From positions 4,350,001-4,414,000 of the forward strand of contig CP114483.1 in the NCBI GenBank assembly GCA_027186245.1: a DNA stretch of 64,000 bases, in the 5' to 3' direction. The stretch's first letter is position 1. Every line of letters begins with the position of its first letter. Under the pieces are notes generated by a model. The model was not told where the DNA came from and searched no databases. It saw only the letters and a list, made by a program, of their open reading frames with translations. The translations under genes were made by a program, and so were the position numbers. Source of the DNA: Coriaria nepalensis. Its lineage: Eukaryota; Streptophyta; Magnoliopsida; Cucurbitales; Coriariaceae. Of this stretch, positions 23,620 to 34,869 are shown piece after piece.

Positions 23620-25460
23620 TAGTATAAATGAAATGGAAGTATATCCTGGGTTATGTACTAATAGATTATGTGGTATAAACCTTAAAAGACAAAAAATAAA
23701 AAACCTACCAGCTACTATAAGGATACGTTACGAACTTGGAAGTATATCCTCTTTCATTTTTGCTTATGGCATGTCTCTTTGAGATCCATTTGGAAGAAGG
23801 CGAGGTTTTGAGGTTTTGTGTCAGAAAACTCGGAAGCAGAATCCGAAGAAATTTTGGTGTCGATCATGCCGATTTGGAGAGATTCCGGTGTCGATAATGC
23901 CGCTTTCAAGGGAGGCTTCATTTTGTGTTTTAACAAAGTACTAAAAAGTCTCATAACCTTATTGCTTGAAGATTTAGTCTTCTTTTTGGAAACTACAAAA
24001 AAGAGTATGACTGTCATTTTATGTTGGATTATTTTAAGGGTCAATCAATATATTTCTAAAATATATTCTTAAGTAATATTAAGACAAATCAATATGATAA
24101 AACCCAAACTATCAAGTAAGAAAATAATTATAATTATAATAATAACAATATATTACGTTGAAGAATAACTCATTGCTTCTTTCTCGCTTTTCACTAGTGA
24201 GTAGTGCCGAAAAGCCATTGAAAAAAGATCACTTCTCACCAAGGAATTTTCAGCTATACCACTTATTGTATAGAAAAAAGATCTCTAGTTGGTTTATAAG
24301 TTAAACCATAAGTGGATGTATCTACACTCTATTGACAAGTATCTCTCCCTATTATATCACTTGTTGAGCTTATAGAATGATCAACCCATAAGTGAGGGAA
24401 AATGTTAAAATTTGTACTACATCGTATAAAAAGAAGATCTCTAGTTGATTTCTAAGTTAAGAGTTTTATCTTACTATATAAGATATTTTAGGTAAAAAAA
24501 ACTATTAAACTCGTTAATTTATCGCTTAATAAATTAATACCCACCGGCTACTAAGGATATCTCACAAACTTCCCTTCATGCTCTGGATTGTGTTTTTCCT
24601 ATACCCATGGTAAGTTGTATGAAAGTTACAACCATGTAACAAACATGAATGAATACCGTAAAAGATGTTATTAACGGATAAAATACCATACAAACAGTAA
24701 GAACAAAGAAATATATGACGAATACGAAATTAAGAAAAATGCATGAGGAATTCAATGCTTTTACAAGATGGGTAATAATCAAGTGTTTCTTCTGTTCGAA
24801 CACACTTTTAATAAGTAGTATGAAAACTAACAGCACACATACAGATAAGATAATGTTCCACCAAGGAATCATGCAAAACCACTATACAAGAAGAAATAAA
24901 AAGTTTTTGAACCTTTTCCATTGTGTATTAATCAGTCAAGAGGAGTCAAAGAAGATATCAATAAGGCAGAATGAATTCTTGATTTGAAAGTTGTACCCGA
25001 TGGGATGATGATGATTCGCCCGTGGGTTTGACCCTGATCATCGTGATTTCATACAAATCCACCTCATCTATACGAATCCCATACTACGGCTTGGAAAGTA
25101 GTAGGAACTGAATCCGCAGGTCTCTGAGCCTTGTAGGTGTTATAATACAGACAACCAGTGACTGCTCTCATGGTCGTCCTCTCAATACAGACATGTGTTG
25201 CGGAATTAAGGTTCGGTGAAGACTCCGCCGCTGCCTCCTTTAACGGATCAGGGGTGGGGCTGCCGGAAGGGACATGTGTTGCGGAATCCATATAAACCGA
25301 TGCGAAAACCCTAGAATTCTTGGGGTAGGGACACAAACGTAGTTCTAGGTTAAAACGAGAACCTTATATATATTTCACAAGGAAAGAGTTTGCATGGTAT
25401 TACTCTAAACTATATGAAAATTAAAATCTACCCCGTATTTAAAAAGAAACTGTATGAACT
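23620..25460 (-). pseudogene. Broken inverted copy of the cystatin-like gene at 62.8 kb
   Basis: On the minus strand the promoter (to about 25460), the start MDSATHVPSGSPTPDPLKEA, and further on TTMRAVTGCLYYNTYKAQRP and TTFQAVVW match the gene at 62847-63634. The middle of exon 1, intron 1 and the start of exon 2 are deleted. One extra base after GTATGGGATT shifts the frame and gives a stop. Intron 2 is present but carries about 260-280 bp of extra sequence (roughly 24715-24975). Exon 3 is recognisable at 24535-24590. A second exon 3/3' UTR match lies at 23620-23750 (compare 63610-63770), separated by about 780 bp. Because intron sequence is kept, this is a DNA-level duplicate, not a retrocopy. 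Confidence 0.8.
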
Positions 25461-25575
25461 ACCCTCCTTTTCTAATTTTTCTTAATTGCAAACAATTTCT
25501 GATACACTAAGTAGAGCAAGAGCCACAACCTTCTCCATCTGCATGCACAAATTAAGACTTTAGTTTAAATTGGCT

Positions 25576-25614
<39 letters not shown>

Positions 25615-27180
25615 AACAAATTAAGAGCTTATTATGTGAATTTGTTAGTCAATCCATGATTTTAAAAGTACAAAAAACAACTCAACTATTCTTAGACTCC
25701 GATTCAACAATAACATATGCTCTCTGTAACTTCCATCTCGTATAATGTTACTAACATTTTTCTTTGCTCTTTAGAATACAAACCTTGAGGCCTCCACCCT
25801 ATCACAACTACGGTAAATGTATCATTTTATTGCCTTAAATTTCCATTCAAAATAGCCATTAAAGCTATATCTATAATTATTTGCAATCCAATTAGAACTT
25901 ATCTTTATATTATTCACTTCTTGAGTGTAATTAAATTCCTTACGCCAAAATAGATTATATAGAGATATCAGAACAGATCGCACAACAAAGCTCATAAGGG
26001 CCTATGGGCTATTCGTGTCGTACCAACCTGTGCTTATGTTGGCCCATTTTTTCAAGAAGTTGCTCAAGCCCATGCTTGTGTTGGCCTATTTCTTTGTCCC
26101 GTGTCGTGCCGTGCTTGTTTGGCGGGCTAAAAATGGGCTCAAAATAGGCTCAGTTTACGAGCCTTTTTTTTAAAATACTAAATTTGTGAATTTAAATTAG
26201 AAATAGTAAAACTCTAAAATAATTATCGAGCAAAATAGATTACATCGTATATTAAAGTGTAATAAGATGGTTTTGAAAAGAAGAAATAAAAAACCTCCCG
26301 GAGAAAAAAATAAAATCTACAACGAAACCCGTAAAATTAAGAATATATATTATAAATTAAATTATAAGTCTATAATCTAATAATCTATAGACTATTAGAA
26401 ATAATAAACCTTCGTACCTTGGCAGGCTGGCGGACCATGGTTAGACGGGCTGACACTCCGGGCACAAATGGTTGGTTGTATTGTATTGACCTGTTGTATC
26501 CCATCATTTGTCCGGGAATAGCCCACGACTTACTGGCCATGCCGTGCTCATAGAGCGGCCGTGGGCTGGCCTGTCAAACCCGTTTTATTTTAACGCCTCT
26601 ATATGAATATGTTATCATTTTTCCTCTTATTTTAATTTTTTTTTTTTGTTTGTTTGTTTGTTTTTCTTTTCACTCAGGCAATCCTCTTGGAGAAACTACC
26701 CAATATAATTAAAATAAATTATCTTCCTCTCTCTTGCAAAATTGTACTAAAGTTTCTTGATATTTATTGTGTCTCGTGAATGCAATGTTAACTTAATCTT
26801 GATTAAGTCATACCAATGTTTCCCACTATAATCGGTTGAACTGATCTATATTCTCGCATTTGAAATATTAATGTCAATATCATACGAGTCATTGATATCT
26901 TTCTCATCAGCATTCTCATCAGATAAGTGAGAATCATATGTTTCGTTAGAAAGATTTGAATGTCAAGAATTATGTTTTGATTAGGTAAATATAGGTCAGT
27001 TCAACCTTTAGTCAGAATGGTATGTCTAATATCTAATCTAGAATTCAAGCAGGAGGAAGCGCAAGAGCTCAAAGAAGGCAAATATTATATTGAAAGAAAG
27101 GACGACATGTCGTTACTTATTACACGGCATCTCGGATCGTACTAACAGACGTCCTTTTTTTTTATTTTTTTTTGGGCAAA
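25461..27180. other. Intergenic with a GC-rich mobile-element-like patch
   Basis: An AT microsatellite lies at about 25580-25608. 25985-26590 is described separately. 26640-26662 is a T tract followed by TTTG repeats. No gene recognised. Confidence 0.45.
25985..26590. mobile_element. Possible non-autonomous DNA transposon (hAT-like)
   Basis: Two GC-rich arms flank an AT-rich centre. The left arm has GGGCCTATGGGCTATTCGTG and GTGTCGTGCCGTGCTTG; the right arm has GGGAATAGCCCACGAC and GCCATGCCGTGCTCATAG, so arm motifs such as GGGCTATTC and GCACGGCA recur in inverted orientation. This style of sequence is common in plant hAT-related repeats. I could not define exact terminal repeats or a target duplication. 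Confidence 0.4.
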
Positions 27181-27928
27181 GCAATCTACTTTGGGTAATC
27201 GGCAAGACAATCACTCGTGTTCTCTAAATTGCATCTCTCTTTCGCTTGATTGTCAGGTTTTCTCTCTGCAGAAAAAAGGTATGCAAATTAGGCACAATGT
27301 TATTGTTACGATTTCCGCCATTTTGGTTCTGTTTGGTTGCCGAGAAAATGAAGGAAACAGACAATATGAAAAATTAATGGCTTTTTTAGGGTCCCTGATT
27401 CATCATTGTTTGATTCCAACAGCTAAATTAGAACCCCATTTGAACTAAAGTTACTTTACCAGGTTTCTCTTACAATTGGTCGCTTTATTCCTGCCAATTT
27501 CAAGCTTTATTTGTTCAATTTGAACATTTCCTCTTTTCTCCTGACCCCTCTACAATCAAACGAAGTAATGAGGATCATTTATAGTTTTTTAAAAAAAAAT
27601 AATAATTAAAATGACCTTTTCTTGTATATATATGATTGGTGGGTTGGTCATAATTTTAGAAATTTATTCCTCTATTGATTTTTTGGTTTACCTCATGTGT
27701 AATTAGAGTGAACGGAAAAAAAGAACTTTGAGGTGATGTTTGTCGAAAAATAATAACCATGTCACAAAAAAAAAAGTATTGGTATTGATGGTTATTCGGT
27801 TATATAGGTAGCTGATCTTGATGGCAACTTGTGACAGGGGTTGCTTTAAAAATTATTGCTAGGTTTCATTTGGAACATTGACAGCTGAAGATGTATAACC
27901 AGAAGAAATATTAGAGGATTGATTTAGA
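27181..27928 (+). promoter_or_regulatory. Probable 5' UTR with intron, tail-anchored protein gene
   Basis: A likely leader exon ends at CAGAAAAAAG|GTATGC (about 27280), and an acceptor TTGTGACAG|GGG lies at about 27838, 90 bases before the ATG. The palindrome ACGACATGTCGT at 27102-27113 is just upstream of the leader. Confidence 0.4.
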
Positions 27929-28955
27929 ATGGCTAATCTAGAATCAGGGGAAAGTGATTCCCTGATTGATTTAGAAAGCGGTGAAGCAGAGAGCATGACT
28001 GCCGAAAATACAGGTGAAGATGATGAAACTAAAGACTTGAACTCAAGCAATAAGTTCTCAAAGAAAATGTTGGGTAGATTGAGGAGTGGAAACTTGGGTT
28101 TAGTTCGACCGTCAAGGATTGATGATTTTGAGGGGTTACATTTGGGCAAGAGTTTGTTAAACCTGGGTGAGACTTTGGACATATTTGCTAGCCAGGAGGG
28201 AGAGAAGGCGAGTGGAAGTTTCGAGAAAAGAATGAGTAAAGAGAAGAGGAAGAAGACGAGTTCTAAGAAGCCACCTAAACCTCCCAGGCCACCTAGAGGT
28301 CCGTCATTGGATGAGGCGGATATGAAGTTAGTTAGAGAAAATCTCGAGCTATCACGATTGAGACGAGCACGAAGAGAACATATTAAGGCGGTAAAGAAAA
28401 TGAGAACCGATAAAGCTTCGTCATCAAATAATGCTAACTTATTTGCCATAGTCATCACCATTCTGTTCTTTGTGATAATATTCCAAGGTAAGTTTATCTC
28501 TGCTTATTGAGATTTCTAGTTTGGAATTTGAATCACTAAGTCTAATGAATTCCTTTGAAATATATCTCATCTATGATCTTGTTGCTCGCTCGGTAGTCAA
28601 CTGATCTCTGTGTTAAATGCCCCATTTCTTTGATAATCCCTGTCTGTAATGAGCCAATTTGACAAGTTCGATCCACAGTTGTCACGGATAAGAGTCCATG
28701 TGAACACCACTTTTGTGAATTTCAGTTCATTTTGAATGTGTTCAATTTTTTACTATCATTATCATAGTGAATGATGAAGTGTATAAGGTACTCGAATCAT
28801 AAGATATGCTTTGGCCAAATGATTTCCATTCGACCCTTCTTTATTTATTTATTTATTTTTTGCTTTCCTTATATCTATATATCTATCATTTCCTTTCAAT
28901 TGTGTAGAGGGATAATTTGTTCATATTTTCAGGTATCTTGGGTTCTCATGTATGA
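27929..28955 (+). CDS. Plant-specific protein with C-terminal membrane segment
   Basis: Two exons, 27929-28487 and 28933-28955, give 193 residues (186 plus the codon split across the intron and GILGSHV-type end). The first half is acidic and Ser/Glu-rich (ESGESDSLIDLESGEAES). The middle has a basic, proline-rich block (KKTSSKKPPKPPRPPRGPS). A coiled-coil-like stretch follows (LVRENLELSRLRRARREHIK), then one hydrophobic span near residues 171-186 (LFAIVITILFFVIIFQG). This fits a tail-anchored protein facing the cytosol. I recognise the layout from unnamed plant proteins but know no function. The second exon adds only seven residues, shorter than I would expect, so the true 3' end may differ. 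Confidence 0.65.
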
Positions 28956-29841
28956 CTTCCATCAGCGATCTTAACAGTGCACCAATGTTTTCATTTTTCG
29001 GAATTAATCGAACAAGAAAGAATAAAAAGATCAGACACCAAGCCAACGCCAGTTCACGAGTCTATCGCTCAATCAGCATTCAAACGAGGGAGAAAATCCC
29101 TACTAGGTAATTGAATGCAGAGTTTTTTCTTGTTATCGTGAAGCAGTTCGATCAATATATGTGATTTGAGAGTCATATATGCAACAACTCACCTTCAAGC
29201 GAAACCAATTTGGACCCTCCCAAGTGTTTTCTCATTCACCTTCGGTTTTCAAACTTTACTGTTGTGTAGAACAGGAATGTTATGTCTGATTTTTGAACTG
29301 GAAAAGATCTTGACTCTGACCTAGGATTTAACATAGAGCTAGGTGCATTTACACGGTTTAAATGTAACCAAACCTTGACGCAGCTTCAAGTAGGTCCTGT
29401 TGGAAGCCATCTTTTTTCTATGTTATCATTTTGAGTTCGATTCTATGTTATCATTAAAAGTCAAAACAGATATTAGGATGTACATATTACTTTTGTTTCT
29501 GATTATGAATTCCCTTGTAATTAGAGACTGTATTTAGAAACCAATAAAAGATAACAGTATGAATTCATTGCCAATCAATTCTTAGAAAAGAGCAAAATCA
29601 ACAAAAAAAATTATTGCAGGGAAAAACATGAATGCAAATTTTCATCAAGGTATGGATTTAAGGGCACAAGTAAAAACACAATGCTAATCTAAACAAGTGT
29701 GTTGGGTTTATTAGAACAAAATCACTAAATCTGATTTAAATGAGGATTAGAACACTAATCAGGATTTCCAACAGTCATAGCTTTGGATCAAACATCTTGT
29801 GCTACTCTCTCAAACTGAAGAAACAATCCAAAAAACACTAA
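28956..29841. other. 3' UTR and convergent spacer
   Basis: The 3' end of the plus-strand membrane-protein gene meets the 3' end of minus-strand mS41 here. An AATAAA-type signal occurs near 29542 on the plus strand. No coding sequence recognised. Confidence 0.45.
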
Positions 29842-31016
29842 TCAGGACTTCACAGGTTCAGCTTTAGGCCTCCATAGTCCGAGCCTATACTTGTGAGTAT
29901 ATTTCAGAATCAGCTTCCTCTAACAAGAAAAACAAATCATTTATTTGTTAGAACCCATAACAAAATGAAAAACTAAAAGAGTAAAACTTTAGGTGAACTT
30001 ATTAAAGCTTACACCTCTTATCAAATCAAGAGAACACATGAAACGGATTAAAGAACACCATCGGCAATCGGCATAATAAAGGGATCAACGGAAACAAATT
30101 ACTTGGGTTCACGATTCACCTATCTAAATTACAGAGCTCGTTGCAAAACAATTAACTCCATTTATGTTTACGTAACTGTCGAGATCAGTATGTAAGTGGT
30201 TGTATGTGTAAATGAGGGTCTAAAGTTGGAAATAATTACATGTTTGCAAGGAACTCCAAGTTTCTTCAGTTTAAGTGTTCGAGTAACAAGCAGCTTCTGG
30301 AAGTCGCCTATCTCCGATTCGAGCTTAGCCACATGCGTCTCCACCCCTTTTCCTATTCCGCTCAAGAATTCCGGAATACCAACCTTCACTGAAAAAATTA
30401 CACCCAACTACACATCTTAGATCCAAACTTCATGTAAATTAATTAATATCTGAAAGATGTATTTTTTTGTTCCTAAAGGGAATCATTATACAAAGTAAGA
30501 AAGACATCTTTTATTTGGGACCAAATGGCCTATAACAATGTAGCTTCTTATTACTGGAAAATGAATAACAGAGAAGTTATTCAGCTTAATTGAGGTAAGT
30601 TTTCATGGAACCGAAACTTTTCTTTCCCCCTTTTCTATCTCATTTTCTTCAATTCAAGTAGGTTTTTCTACAGCTAAGGACACAAGATGAGAGAACTTTT
30701 CCCATTCCAGAAAAACCCAGATGCTACGTTAAATCACAAAATCATAATTTTCAGTTGTCCACTATTCTTACCGTTAAGTTTCTCAGCAAGTACCGACGGC
30801 ACAAGCTCACACCACAAACTATCAAAAACCCAGAAACTCAATCCATACTTGTCCTCTCTGGAACCAAAAAAGGAACAAAAAATCATTTTACAACAGAAGG
30901 AAAATGAAACTTTTACCTAAGTATTGGGATGATTGGGAGAAGAATCTAGGGAACGCGAGTGATGAAGATGGTTGGGAAATTGTTCTCGCGTTGATGACTA
31001 ATTGCCTCCACGCCAT
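29842..31016 (-). CDS. Mitochondrial small-subunit ribosomal protein mS41 (IGR motif)
   Basis: Three exons (30917-31016, 30240-30388, 29842-29919) give 108 residues with exact phase. Exon 1 encodes MAWRQLVINARTISQPSSSL and FFSQSSQYL, an Arg/Ser-rich, acid-free presequence typical of mitochondrial import. Exon 2 carries VGIPEFLSGIGKG, ESEIGDFQKLLVTRTLKLKK and LGVPCKH. Exon 3 carries RKLILKYTHKYRLGLWRP. These make up the IGR-type motif of mS41 (yeast FYV4 family), which sits in the mitoribosome small subunit. The plus-strand open frame over exon 1 is a shadow. The gene is head-to-head with the MADS-like gene, about 400 bp between the two ATGs. Confidence 0.85.
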
Positions 31017-31419
31017 TCTTCAACCTCTGAATCGAGTACGAGGACACTTGAATCACTCGTTCGCTGCTTCTCTAGAGAACATAATTATTTGCGAACTTAT
31101 GGTCCATGGCCCAAGTATCCATAAGACCCTATGGATCCCCGTGGGCCTGAGGCCCAATATTGTAATCCGTATGGTTTTAAAGGCCCTGATTGTTGGACTA
31201 GGTCAACTGGATTGGCTCCCTTTCCTAGCAAGTAAAGATTTGCTTCAATAAAAGTACGAACCTCTCATGTCACTTTCATCAATCTTCTCCTAAGCTGGTC
31301 TCACTTGCGATACGTTCCATAAACTGAGCCTCGCTTTAATTGCACCCCTTTTTGCTCGTCACACTACTTTAACAAACAGAATTGAATAACAGACTAATGA
31401 ATAACAGACGCGCTCCGCC
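31017..31419. promoter_or_regulatory. Shared divergent promoter region, mS41 / MADS-like gene
   Basis: 403 bp between two outward-facing ATGs. No TATA box was identified with confidence. GGGCCTGAGGCCCAATATTG (31143-31162) contains GGCCCA, an element often found upstream of plant ribosomal and organellar genes. Confidence 0.4.
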
Positions 31420-32430
31420 ATGATACGGTCACCGGAGACCGTGATCCCATGGAGAACCTCTCTCGTTCTCGGACTGTCTCTGCTCTGGAGGTTTCAGAAA
31501 CTCTCTCCACCCCACTGGTCTTTAACTAAGAACTTGACGGGCTTAAATAATGGCGCTGGAGGTGCTATTCTAGAGGATCTTTCCGGCGAATCTGGTCAGG
31601 GTTCGACGGTTGCTGGCAACCAGTTCTCATCCACTTCTTCTGAGACACTGCGTGATCCCATGGAGATGGTTACAAATGGCAGCATGTCACAGTCTTTTCC
31701 CATGAACGAAAAATCTGGAGCAAGTGAAGGGAAGCAACTGAAGAGGAAGAGACTCTTGAAGGGAAAGGCTGAACTTAATACTACGAAGAGGAGAAGATTG
31801 ACGATCGATAAGAAAGCAAGTGAGCTCGGTACGTTGTGCGTGAGTGTTTTTATGGTGATTTTGGAACCTAATGGAGAGATCCAGTGTTGGCCTAAAGATG
31901 ATACCTTAAAAGTCAGAGAAACTTGTATGGCGCTTCGCCATAAACGTCGAAATAAGAAAGAGATCGTCAGTGATGATTCCGCCCCCAGCATAGTGGAGCA
32001 GCCACTGTCCACTTTGCCGGATTTGTTAAGAACCGTTGATGATCGGAAACAGCAGCCAAACGAGAAGAGTGGACAGTTTGTTAGACAAGAAGAAGAACAG
32101 TTACTCCAGATCACTAATGATGGTAGCACTAGTGATGATTCTGATGAAACTACTGATAATCTATTTGATGGTCTGAACGACAAGAGTGGACAACAGTTCG
32201 TTAGACAAGAAGAGCAATTACTCCAAATCACTAATGATGCTAGTACCAGTAATGATCACGATGAGTTTGATCATCTATGTGATGATCTTGAGCCTCTGAC
32301 CATTGTTGCGGATAATGTTACTTCCACTTCCGGAACGGGTGATTATGAGCACTTGGTTTGGATTAATACTGCTGCTGATCACCTCAAAGATGATGATAGT
32401 TTACTTCAATTTATTGATTTTTCCACTTGA
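31420..32430 (+). CDS. Divergent MADS-box-like (type I) protein
   Basis: 336 residues in one exon. Residues about 107-170 contain KRKRLLKGKAELNTTKRRRL, then TIDKKASELGTLCVSVFMVI and LEPNGEIQCWPKDD. This aligns with the MADS domain: basic helix, K-K-x-S-E-L-x-T-L-C core, then the strand ending in WP as in type I (AGL80-like) proteins. The usual extreme N-terminal MGRxK is replaced by an extension of about 105 residues with no recognised domain. The C-terminal half has a repeated unit, GQFVRQEEEQLLQITNDGST and GQQFVRQEEQLLQITNDAST, separated by acidic linkers. It would bind DNA in the nucleus if functional. It could instead be a decaying or chimeric gene; the first 45 residues read in an unusual hydrophobic style and an overlapping frame looks as plausible there. 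Confidence 0.5.
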   Translation: MIRSPETVIPWRTSLVLGLSLLWRFQKLSPPHWSLTKNLTGLNNGAGGAILEDLSGESGQGSTVAGNQFSSTSSETLRDPMEMVTNGSMSQSFPMNEKSGASEGKQLKRKRLLKGKAELNTTKRRRLTIDKKASELGTLCVSVFMVILEPNGEIQCWPKDDTLKVRETCMALRHKRRNKKEIVSDDSAPSIVEQPLSTLPDLLRTVDDRKQQPNEKSGQFVRQEEEQLLQITNDGSTSDDSDETTDNLFDGLNDKSGQQFVRQEEQLLQITNDASTSNDHDEFDHLCDDLEPLTIVADNVTSTSGTGDYEHLVWINTAADHLKDDDSLLQFIDFST

Positions 32431-33140
32431 AGACATAATCTTGCACTTGCATATTTTGAAATAGTTCCCAAGGGGTTTGGTCCACCAAGAGATCTCGAGT
32501 TCTAAAACCAGAAAGATCATTACTTGGGTCTTGCCCTGCAAAAAAAAAAAAAAATCATCAGTCCTAGTCAGATTTGCCTTTTACTTTACTAGTGTTAAAA
32601 TAATCTATAATAGAAATAAAATAGGAAGTTGACTTATATTATAGATTATTCTGGCCGTTATTTTCCCAATTTAGTATTTCTTATATTAATGTTGTCGATT
32701 TATGATGTTTTTATAACTGCTACTTTTCTGTTTTTTCTTGCATGACTAGGAATTTGTTGTGAACACTTACTACTTACCAGCTGCAAAGTAGTCGATATTG
32801 AAATATGTACCCAAATGTGTCCTTACAATTCAATTACCCTGTGATTCAAGCCTAAAAAACTAGTGCATTTTCTGAGATAGGATAAGGATTTGTTGAATTC
32901 ATGACAAAAGATAGGCAAGTTTTTCGGAGTAGAATATGCAACATAACAAGTTTATGTATATGTATATCATGAGCTCGTTGGCCCCCCAAAGCCTTTTAAA
33001 AACAACATATATCTGAAAATTTACCTTCAAGAATCTATAAGAACGTGCTGAAGCAAATTCCGAGCATCGTACAGCCACGCATTGGCCTCCTCATTTAAGG
33101 CATCAAGGATCCTTACTTCTTTGATCTCTTCCTGCCATTT
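32431..33140. other. Spacer / 3' region of the coiled-coil gene
   Basis: 3' flanks of the plus-strand MADS-like gene and the minus-strand coiled-coil gene. 33027-33140 would still be coding for the latter if its TAG at 33141-33143 were read through or were a sequencing error. Confidence 0.45.
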
Positions 33141-33759
33141 CTACACCCGTTCCTTGTATATCCTGTGGAAAGTAGGGAAAAATCCAATTAAAACTGAAAA
33201 TTTTGAAGATTCTTGTCATAAAAGAAGTTTTACATGAATTTCTGACACTCACATAATCAGCCGTTCTTCGAATTCATTACTCAGATCCTTAAAGGCAGTT
33301 TTTCCAGATTCTAGCAGTTCAGACACCTAAATGAGAATACATGAGGAAGTTTCAGAGCAGAGGAAAACATATAAATTCAAATTGACAGCCACAAACAATA
33401 CTCAATCAATCATGTAATGATAAGCAAACCACTGAAATACCTAATTTCTGACCTGATTAATTGAACATAGATACCTGCTGGGAGAAGCGCTCAATCTTTT
33501 CAAGTAAGCAACTGATGCTGAATTCCATCTCCTCCGATATTGCAACGTTTGTCTCACACTGTTCTTTCTCAATTATCTCAGACGCAGATCCATCTCCTTC
33601 CCTGATCTCTTCGGCCTGTTAGATCTTCTGGTTAGAGTTCATCTTTAAACGATAAACTCTTTCACAAAAAGATCAAGAAGAGGAAGAAGCAGAGGCAGGA
33701 GAAAGACATACAGCGAGTTTCATGCGTTTCCTAACAACTTCAGTCGCTTCCCTTTCCAT
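33027..33759 (-). pseudogene. Small coiled-coil protein gene with in-frame stop
   Basis: Exons 33712-33759, 33475-33615, 33253-33326 and 33027-33162 join in frame. The product starts MEREATEVVRKRMKLA, continues AEEIREGDGSASEIIEKEQC, SCLLEKIERFSQQVSELL and LSNEFEERLIMIYKERV, and then meets TAG at 33141-33143. Past the TAG the same frame continues KWQEEIKEVRILDALNEEAN and ARNLLQHVLIDS to a TGA at 33027, which sits right before a splice donor. Heptad-like Leu/Ile spacing suggests an all-helical coiled coil. The intact splice sites and the coding quality after the TAG suggest a recent GAG-to-TAG change, a sequencing error, or a truncated 94-residue product. I do not recognise the family. Confidence 0.55.
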
Positions 33760-34869
33760 TTCAATGAGTTTGAAGGTTGCAACAGAGCAATAGATACAGG
33801 ATCCTCAATACCTTTCAAAAACTAACATAGTGACCTTCAAAAGATCATGCAATCAGCCACAACAACGTGAAAGCAGTGAAAAAGAAACGATCTATTGATT
33901 CAACGAGGAATATAATCGCCACCAAAAATTAAAAGACCGACTGTTTGAAACGTCAATTGAGATTATGAAGCAATCGTCGAGAGCAAATCAAGTAAAGTCG
34001 ATGAGATCGCTCTTGAACAGCGAGTGAAAAACATTCAATTTCATATTTTGCTTACCTAAAGTTCCTCCGATCTGAACTGCCTTACTCTTCTTCTCCGATC
34101 TGTTCTTCTAGCTTCTTATGCAAATCTTGCTCTCAGTCTCTAGCGGAATTCATTTGAATTTCTCAACCCCTTATAACAGAAAGAAGCGCGCGAATTTGAA
34201 ACCGAATTTCAGAATAAGAAGAAAGGCCTCTAAATACAGCAGGCTTCTTCAAAAGCCCAAAACTCTTCCATTCAGCCTCGTAACGGCCCATTTAAAATAC
34301 TATAAAATATATACTATTTAGACCATTAGGCCCAAGCACTAAAAACAAATAATTTTTTTAAGACTTCTTTTGATCCAGAGCAATTAATCAATTATTACCC
34401 AACAAAAAGCAGAAAGCAAAAAGCAAAAAGAACAAAAAAAATAAAAAAAATCAACTTTATAGCGAACAGAATTATGGCCCAAAGGCCCAAAAGTATGAAA
34501 TAAAGAAAAAGACAGACCAAAAAGGCTATGCATCAAGAAAACTCCTGTGTGCACTAAAAAGCTACTATAGTGTGAATAATACATAACAGTACAGTAAGTA
34601 GCCGATTGATTACCTTAAGACAAAACAAATCCATCGCACCCCTACATTAAATAAGTACAAATAAAATGAAAAATGGGAAAAATATCGATCGCACGGTGTC
34701 ACGTGCTAGCCAGCTACTTTCTACGTCACGTGCCTGCAGATTTTTCAACAAGTAAACAGCATCGGCATCTCCGTCGTTCACGAGTCACCGGTAAAGTTTT
34801 ACTCCGGGGGAATCCAAGCGTCGGAGATGATTCATCCAGCGTAAGGTGACGATGTGGAGAAGTTTGGGA
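33760..34869. other. Upstream of the coiled-coil gene; two G-boxes
   Basis: The leader of the minus-strand coiled-coil gene is probably around 33760-34110. Two CACGTG G-boxes lie close together at about 34701-34706 and 34727-34732. No gene recognised; the plus-strand frame at 34118-34321 has no support. Confidence 0.4.

Noticed and set aside
24576..24872. 98-residue hydrophobic minus-strand open frame resembling a membrane protein
   Set aside because: It falls in intron 2 and inserted sequence of the duplicated cystatin-like pseudogene.
27859..28461. 200-codon open frame on the minus strand
   Set aside because: Antisense shadow of the tail-anchored protein gene, whose frame has the domain layout and splice sites.
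30904..31251. 115-codon plus-strand open frame
   Set aside because: Overlaps exon 1 of mS41 on the other strand, whose presequence and phase-correct splicing are convincing.
31596..32231. 211-codon open frame on the minus strand
   Set aside because: It lies entirely opposite the MADS-like gene and is Ser/Leu-rich in the way antisense frames of acidic coding sequence are.
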